DNA of 9,240 nt from Promethearchaeota archaeon (GTDB lineage Archaea > Asgardarchaeota > Lokiarchaeia > Sigyniarchaeales > SOKP01): contig DXJM01000299.1 of the NCBI GenBank assembly GCA_019057355.1, positions 1 through 9,240 on the forward strand, written 5' to 3'. Of the stretch, positions 6,801-9,240 are shown one piece after another. The translations under genes and the position numbers were made by a program. Numbering within the stretch: position 1 is the stretch's first letter; the number at the start of each line of letters is the position of its first letter. The notes under the pieces were generated by a model. It saw only the letters and a program-made list of their open reading frames with translations. It had not been told where the DNA came from and searched no databases.

Positions 6801-8273
6801 GGAATACTTATATGTCGTATCAAGTGAAGTTTCATCAAGATTAGAACTGTAAAATTGAACTTCGTCAACTTTTCCATTAAAATATCTTCCACCATTTAAA
6901 CTCCCTCCAATCTGGAAAGAAGTAGTGTCACTTCGCATTTGATTTCCACTATCCCAGTTGCTGGTATATTGCCAAGTGTCGTCAACGCATACGCCGACAC
7001 TTCCCAAGCCTCCATTACGTCCAGGTGTAAGGTCTACCCTTATAGCTATGAAATGCCAATTACCTTCGGTAATTTGATCAAGAAGATCAAATGTGTAATA
7101 TACAGTAGGACCATATTGAGTTCTAAAATAAAGCATTATATATCCACTTGTTGAAATTCCGATCTCAAACGTGTATCTAGAAGCAGATCCCCCTGTAGTC
7201 TTAGTATGTGCCATAAAAGGATTTTGAATGCCTTTACCAGTAGTTTGAGCGGTTAATGTAGTTGGATTCACCCAACACGCCATCGACCACTTGACCGTGC
7301 CCGTATTAAATGGAGCCCCTGTTCCGGCTAGTGCATCTGAAAATCGAACCATGTCATTAGAAGTGCCTCTGAAATTGAAAGCACCATTAGTCACTCCTAG
7401 AACAGTCAGATCTGAAATTGATGAAGTAACGGTTCCCTCAATAATAGTTCCTGCATAATTATGTGCTGATACTGTAGTTCCTGAAGTCTCGTCTAAATGC
7501 GCTGAAAACACCAAGCTTGAGAGCGCCTCTTTTGTTTCTATTCTTTCTGGTGCAAGCGATTTAGCAGCATGGTAATTGGCCGTGCTCCATCCGCTGCCCG
7601 TTCCTTTCACGAGGGTGCTTGCTGCTTCACCTACTTTTAGAATAAGTTTATAATCATTGACATCCGGGATCAAATCTTCTCTTTTAACTTCTACATTTAA
7701 AGTACCTCCCATATTTGTTGACTCGAATCCCGTTTCATAAGAGTAGGAAGTGTCTATTCCATCTCCACTTACGTGGTAATACAGGAAGAAAGTAGAGTTG
7801 CTGTTTTGCGAAACGTTGGCAATGAATACCACATTGAAGCTTGTATAGTACGTTGCCCCGGTGGTATTATATAGCTGGATGGGTATCGGATCGCTCCAAA
7901 CTTCAGAGCCACCATCATAGCGAACTAATCTTTCAGTACCTTTATAAAAGCTATTCGCTTCAAAAGTCAAGTATATATCTACGGGTTCGTATCTATTAAA
8001 AACTTCATTATTTTCTATTTCAATACCGATTCGCCTTGACCATGTATCATTCCACCAGGAAATTCCTGGTGATAGTTGCGAATCAACTTGATATGCATCA
8101 CTTGGTTGCAATGATATCCCATTATCATTGTCAGGATTAGTAATATCATCATGTAAATCTTGATTTAAGGAATTTACTCCGAAATTCATGAAGTACATGG
8201 GAAATAGCGTGCCAAAAGTAAATAGTAGCAAAACTGTCGTAGTTTTTAGTAAATGTTTTTTAGTATTTTTCAT
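3828..8273 (-). CDS. Giant secreted DUF2341/LamG/Ig-like surface protein, membrane-anchored
   Basis: A 1481-residue type I membrane protein, probably a surface adhesin or receptor. Residues 1-30 are a signal peptide (KNTKKHLLK, then a hydrophobic core). A DUF2341-like domain starts near WWNDTWSRRIGIEIEN (73-88) and runs to about 182. A LamG/concanavalin-like jelly-roll domain spans about 251-490 (SLVFSAHLDETSG, WSMACWVNP, GNWHFIAIRVD, GGRYFNGKVDEVQFYSSNL). Another beta-rich region is about 495-705. A carboxypeptidase-regulatory-like Ig fold lies at 720-790 (VPGVTIDLINETGSI, TDTSGNALFQDIMNGTYTV), followed by more Ig-like modules and four similar C-terminal repeats (about 955-1366). A transmembrane helix is at 1375-1397 and a basic stop-transfer (RVIQVRRIPKFIKKSK) leads into an 84-residue cytoplasmic tail. 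Many N-x-S/T sequons fit archaeal N-glycosylation. No PGF-type sorting motif is visible. Its stop codon overlaps the next gene's ATG. Ligand unknown. Confidence 0.85.
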   Translation of the reverse strand: MKNTKKHLLKTTTVLLLFTFGTLFPMYFMNFGVNSLNQDLHDDITNPDNDNGISLQPSDAYQVDSQLSPGISWWNDTWSRRIGIEIENNEVFNRYEPVDIYLTFEANSFYKGTERLVRYDGGSEVWSDPIPIQLYNTTGATYYTSFNVVFIANVSQNSNSTFFLYYHVSGDGIDTSYSYETGFESTNMGGTLNVEVKREDLIPDVNDYKLILKVGEAASTLVKGTGSGWSTANYHAAKSLAPERIETKEALSSLVFSAHLDETSGTTVSAHNYAGTIIEGTVTSSISDLTVLGVTNGAFNFRGTSNDMVRFSDALAGTGAPFNTGTVKWSMACWVNPTTLTAQTTGKGIQNPFMAHTKTTGGSASRYTFEIGISTSGYIMLYFRTQYGPTVYYTFDLLDQITEGNWHFIAIRVDLTPGRNGGLGSVGVCVDDTWQYTSNWDSGNQMRSDTTSFQIGGSLNGGRYFNGKVDEVQFYSSNLDETSLDTTYKYSSNPEIVHTSTISSIQDVEVGDVFSQYNIIWNAIGNMWTSDIVTFYWDYNLWNIQRTIYFQNLYEQTGYGITNGPMIPLNSYYDVSNTVSSGSYYVYEGNYYQDLSDPSNVVEPEDFIVIYCEPNDNDDAFGIFLQDWTVIGGATMNYFNGTLSYASNIVEFAAGANHDFSNAGGDWSSKKLTIKFWEFIDSIYYGDYGSDMNEIKSYFDDVSISLKTQTNQYIYNPQDLRYNIAVYVTDHDDTLVPGVTIDLINETGSIIDTRSTDTSGNALFQDIMNGTYTVNASYTDFGKTIEIANVIPIDDLAAESNPFTKTFIANFSRVNMTSIHLNCSRIVDGEWVSPLNNARFNFTYSRDGLEEEMLIGYKYTNETGAVMFRWQNATLDGYVSVSIFWYEGWELNLQAENEIPNMDSATLKLYFNNYTWYEVNATKGEGEAVTYISSITLYDIDYNYVDYINVDIEDSFTIVANYSYAGSDGTSGPVEGGIIMNLKILTTKVNINPIAFEYNGSGIYTLTMDTSDPIETGGQAWKAGIDYIAEIIGADGTENDTLAINLQPYQTRISANELYSNANYLEMLSFNITYEYNSSGIWTAIPEASLSYYVVGYGYIYGTSLPYVGGGTYTLSINTTNFPETGQYYIQISASKQNYQTRGHEQRVVILDISAKLNNSEITFQYESNVYLGETEVFDLFYTEAISGKGIEGADIVQYDWWKFIDGVKADEGSGNLDPEGEGMYSLDFNTAALEVGRYVFEISIKKTNYELKRATINLNINKRDFSSTALPFYSAVSGVPGGLEIKICLKDALSGEIIDDISPGMMTITFLGQTFNFTHLGDGCYRTLLTNIPGGVLVTPQLYGAVIRIERENYTTIEQSITINVALMELFPGMPLFYFLIIIIGAVAVVSGIVAYRVIQVRRIPKFIKKSKNLIKAISSEDTISDSLMYPTKEAFIAKKFADNWKIHDLSLFEIMGVGKGKKVKTLPGEKLKDAKGGAE
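3837..3845 (-). promoter_or_regulatory. Strong Shine-Dalgarno for the longin/winged-helix gene
   Basis: Minus-strand AAAGGAGGT, eight bases before the ATG at 3828, lies inside the last codons of the upstream surface-protein gene. It is a near-perfect anti-16S match and fixes the start codon in the TAATG overlap. Confidence 0.85.
4083..4151 (-). other. C-terminal transmembrane anchor
   Basis: Residues 1375-1397 of the surface protein form an uninterrupted hydrophobic helix (MPLFYFLIIIIGAVAVVSGIV). Basic residues follow at once, predicting the C-terminus inside the cell. Confidence 0.85.
4176..5411 (-). repeat. Four tandem Ig-like modules in the surface protein
   Basis: Protein-level repeats at residues about 955-1048, 1065-1153, 1163-1262 and 1275-1366, about 90-100 residues each. 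Each carries a G-x-Y-x-L/T motif: GSGIYTLTMDT, GGTYTLSINTT, GEGMYSLDFNT, GDGCYRTLLTN. It is followed 15-25 residues later by a strand ending in a lysine/asparagine-tyrosine element (SKQNYQTR, KKTNYELKR, ERENYTTIE in the last three). The DNA copies have diverged, so this is old protein-domain duplication and not a nucleotide repeat. Confidence 0.65.
6804..7523 (-). other. LamG/concanavalin-like domain region
   Basis: Residues about 251-490 of the surface protein. The opening HLDETSG, the central WSMACWVNP and GNWHFIAIRVD strands and the closing FNGKVDEVQFYSSNLDE are the usual landmarks of LamG-like jelly rolls, which commonly bind glycans or other surface proteins. Confidence 0.75.
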
Positions 8274-8282
8274 GTCAAATTT

Positions 8283-8288
8283 TCCTCT
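8283..8288 (-). promoter_or_regulatory. Shine-Dalgarno of the surface-protein gene
   Basis: Minus-strand AGAGGA, nine bases before the ATG at 8273. It supports this start, which also places a signal peptide at the extreme N-terminus. Confidence 0.6.
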
Positions 8289-8305
8289 TTTTTCATGTAA
8301 AAAAA

Positions 8306-8330
8306 GTTTTTTTAAAAGATTATAGAACTA
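8306..8330 (-). promoter_or_regulatory. Candidate TATA boxes of the surface-protein operon
   Basis: On the minus strand, TCTATAATC (8330-8322) and CTTTTAAAAAAAC (8318-8306) are both TATA-like. The upstream one would place the start near 8300 and leave the whole Shine-Dalgarno in a leader of about 27 nt. The downstream one would start transcription within the Shine-Dalgarno. The upstream box is therefore preferred. Confidence 0.35.
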
Positions 8331-8380
8331 GTTATTGAAGTTATTTTTAAATTTTTGTAAGAAAATTAATTATCATGTGC

Positions 8381-8602
8381 CTATTCTTCATTTATCACTG
8401 TAAAAAGTCCATGATTTTTAGATATAAGAATAAAGGAGCTTCCGTAAATACCACCGTGAATAAAATACCCATTACAAGCTAAAACATAGATTTTAAACCT
8501 TTTTTTAAGGATTGATGGTGAAAATTCTTTTTTATTTATAAAAAATCCTTCCTCATCGAACCATAAAAAATTTAATTCATGATATATTGAATTACTTATC
8601 AT
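8381..8602 (-). CDS. Doubtful small protein in the rpoL upstream region
   Basis: A 73-codon frame, ATG at 8602 and TAG at 8381, whose start codon overlaps the rpoL ATG on the opposite strand. The predicted protein is aromatic- and glycine-containing (HELNFLWFDEEGFFINKKE, NGYFIHGGIYGSSFILIS), a composition more protein-like than usual for antisense AT-rich DNA. Against it: no Shine-Dalgarno at a useful distance (the only GAGG is about 22 bases away), no recognised domain, and a position over the probable rpoL promoter. It could be a real short gene, a remnant of a longer one, or chance. Confidence 0.25.
   Translation of the reverse strand: MISNSIYHELNFLWFDEEGFFINKKEFSPSILKKRFKIYVLACNGYFIHGGIYGSSFILISKNHGLFTVINEE
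8535..8545 (+). promoter_or_regulatory. TATA box of rpoL
   Basis: TTTATAAAAAA on the plus strand. A start about 25 bases downstream (near 8566) would give a leader of about 35 nt. No Shine-Dalgarno precedes the rpoL ATG, so initiation may depend on another, closer start; CATAAAAAATTTAA at 8562-8575 is an alternative box that would give a nearly leaderless message. Confidence 0.4.
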
Positions 8603-9113
8603 GGCAAAGAAAAAGAATGTGGAACCTCAAGAAGAGAAAGATAATGATATTTCCGATCTCGAAGATGACTCTTTTGATGACCTGGATGATGATAGCTTGT
8701 TCCCAGAAATTCAAAAAAAAGGAGAAAGCAAGCCAAAAGAACCAGTTCCCGAGCCAATAGGAGGGGATTTTGAAGGTGTAGATGAATTTGAAGAAGTCTT
8801 TGATGATGAACTTGAACCTCTCATTCTTGATTATAAATACATCAAGCCAAGCATCATTAAAACCGAAAGTGAAAATGATTATGAATTAATTGTCGAAGGG
8901 CAATCGCACGGATTTTGTAACATCTTTGTAAAGCACTTATTGGAGATAAAAGGAGTAAATGCCGCTGCTTATAAAATTACTAAAATTGATCCGCCAAAAA
9001 TTTTTATAAGGATTGAAAATGGTCATGATATAAAGAAAATCATTCAGAATTGTATCAATTCTCTCAGGGAGAATGTAAAAACAGTTGAACAAGTTTTTAA
9101 AAAATTAATGTAA
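8601..9113 (+). CDS. rpoL: RNA polymerase subunit L with acidic N-terminal extension
   Basis: RpoL, the archaeal counterpart of eukaryotic Rpb11/AC19. It pairs with RpoD (Rpb3-like) to form the assembly platform of RNA polymerase. The core is residues about 80-170: strand ENDYELIVEG, the signature region GQSHGFCNIFVKHLLEI (equivalent to the H-T-x-x-N-x-L-x-x-x-L motif), GVNAAAYKIT (equivalent to VxFAxYxxxH), the strand PPKIFIRIENG and a long C-terminal helix. Known archaeal RpoL proteins are about 90-100 residues. This one is 170, because residues 1-75 form an extension very rich in Asp and Glu with a basic start (MAKKKN) and few hydrophobic residues, probably disordered. The HPL part of the usual Y-x-x-x-HPL motif reads KID here. 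No internal start codon is available just before the core: the only Met residues are M1 and M170, so the extension is likely real. Confidence 0.88.
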   Translation: MAKKKNVEPQEEKDNDISDLEDDSFDDLDDDSLFPEIQKKGESKPKEPVPEPIGGDFEGVDEFEEVFDDELEPLILDYKYIKPSIIKTESENDYELIVEGQSHGFCNIFVKHLLEIKGVNAAAYKITKIDPPKIFIRIENGHDIKKIIQNCINSLRENVKTVEQVFKKLM

Positions 9114-9167
9114 AATTGGTTCTTCATTATTCGGATAATTTTTAATTTCCCTTCATGATTTAAATCT

Positions 9168-9240
9168 TTATTCACCTCTCTTTATTTTCCCGACAGATTT
9201 CAAATAATGCGTCACCATCACGATATTATTCTCAAGGATG
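9168..9240 (-). CDS. C-terminal end of a convergent gene, truncated by the window
   Basis: On the minus strand an open frame enters from the right edge and ends at TAA (9170-9168), giving 23 residues that end in NIVMVTHYLKSVGKIKRGE. The hydrophobic-strand then helix/basic-end pattern is typical of a real C-terminus, and a convergent neighbour ending 54 bases from the rpoL stop fits the local layout. The piece is too short to name. The competing plus-strand frame starting at ATG 9207 (MRHHHDIILKD) has no Shine-Dalgarno and is less convincing. Confidence 0.4.
   Translation of the reverse strand, partial: ILENNIVMVTHYLKSVGKIKRGE

Larger units (their letters stand above)
8274..8600. other. Divergent intergenic region
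   Basis: 327 bases between the start codons of the surface-protein gene and rpoL. It holds promoter-like boxes near each end, several T and A tracts, and a 7-bp inverted repeat (AAGGATT at 8507-8513, AATCCTT at 8544-8550) flanking the rpoL TATA box. A doubtful 73-codon frame on the minus strand covers two thirds of it. No tRNA, structured RNA or mobile element is seen. Confidence 0.6.

Noticed and set aside
8498..8550. Short inverted repeats as an operator or structured RNA
   Set aside because: Arms are only 4-7 bp in very AT-rich DNA with a loop near 30 bases; expected by chance.
9207..9240. Start of a plus-strand gene at ATG 9207
   Set aside because: No Shine-Dalgarno, only 11 codons visible, and the opposite strand holds a more convincing C-terminal frame with a natural stop.

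Overview
The window looks like a piece of an Asgard-type archaeal genome (metagenomic or single-cell assembly) with a short foreign stretch at its left end. The archaeal assignment rests on an exosome subunit of the Csl4 family, an RNA polymerase subunit L (RpoL), TATA-like boxes with oligo-T terminators, and an AT-rich base composition. The narrower Asgard assignment is an inference. It comes from an Arf-like small GTPase fused to an N-terminal longin-like domain, a second longin-like protein carrying winged-helix domains, and a very large secreted LamG/Ig-like surface protein with a C-terminal membrane anchor.

Layout: (a) Bases 1 to about 212 are roughly 70% GC and encode part of a short-chain dehydrogenase of bacterial, probably actinobacterial, style. 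The frame runs abruptly into AT-rich DNA at about 210-218, most simply an assembly or library chimera. (b) 255-1140, plus strand: csl4, then a 71-codon gene that I do not recognise with certainty. (c) 1142-2572, minus strand: the longin-like/Arf-like GTPase, convergent with the 71-codon gene and 1 nt from it. (d) 2692-8273, minus strand: a two-gene unit. The 1481-residue surface protein is transcribed first, and its stop codon overlaps the start of the longin/winged-helix gene (TAATG), which has a strong Shine-Dalgarno sequence inside the upstream gene. (e) 8274-8600: divergent intergenic region with promoters in both directions and one doubtful small frame. (f) 8601-9113, plus strand: rpoL with an unusual acidic N-terminal extension. 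(g) 9168-9240, minus strand: probably the 3' end of a convergent gene running off the window.

How the genes may work together: csl4 and rpoL are housekeeping RNA-processing and transcription genes that, from memory, are often neighbours in archaea. Here they flank a block of minus-strand genes that resemble parts of a membrane-surface and small-GTPase signalling or trafficking module: an extracellular adhesin/receptor-like protein with an 84-residue cytoplasmic tail, a translationally coupled cytosolic longin/winged-helix protein, and a longin-fused Arf-like GTPase. That these three act together is an inference from adjacency, coupling and domain type. It is the most interesting hypothesis in the window.
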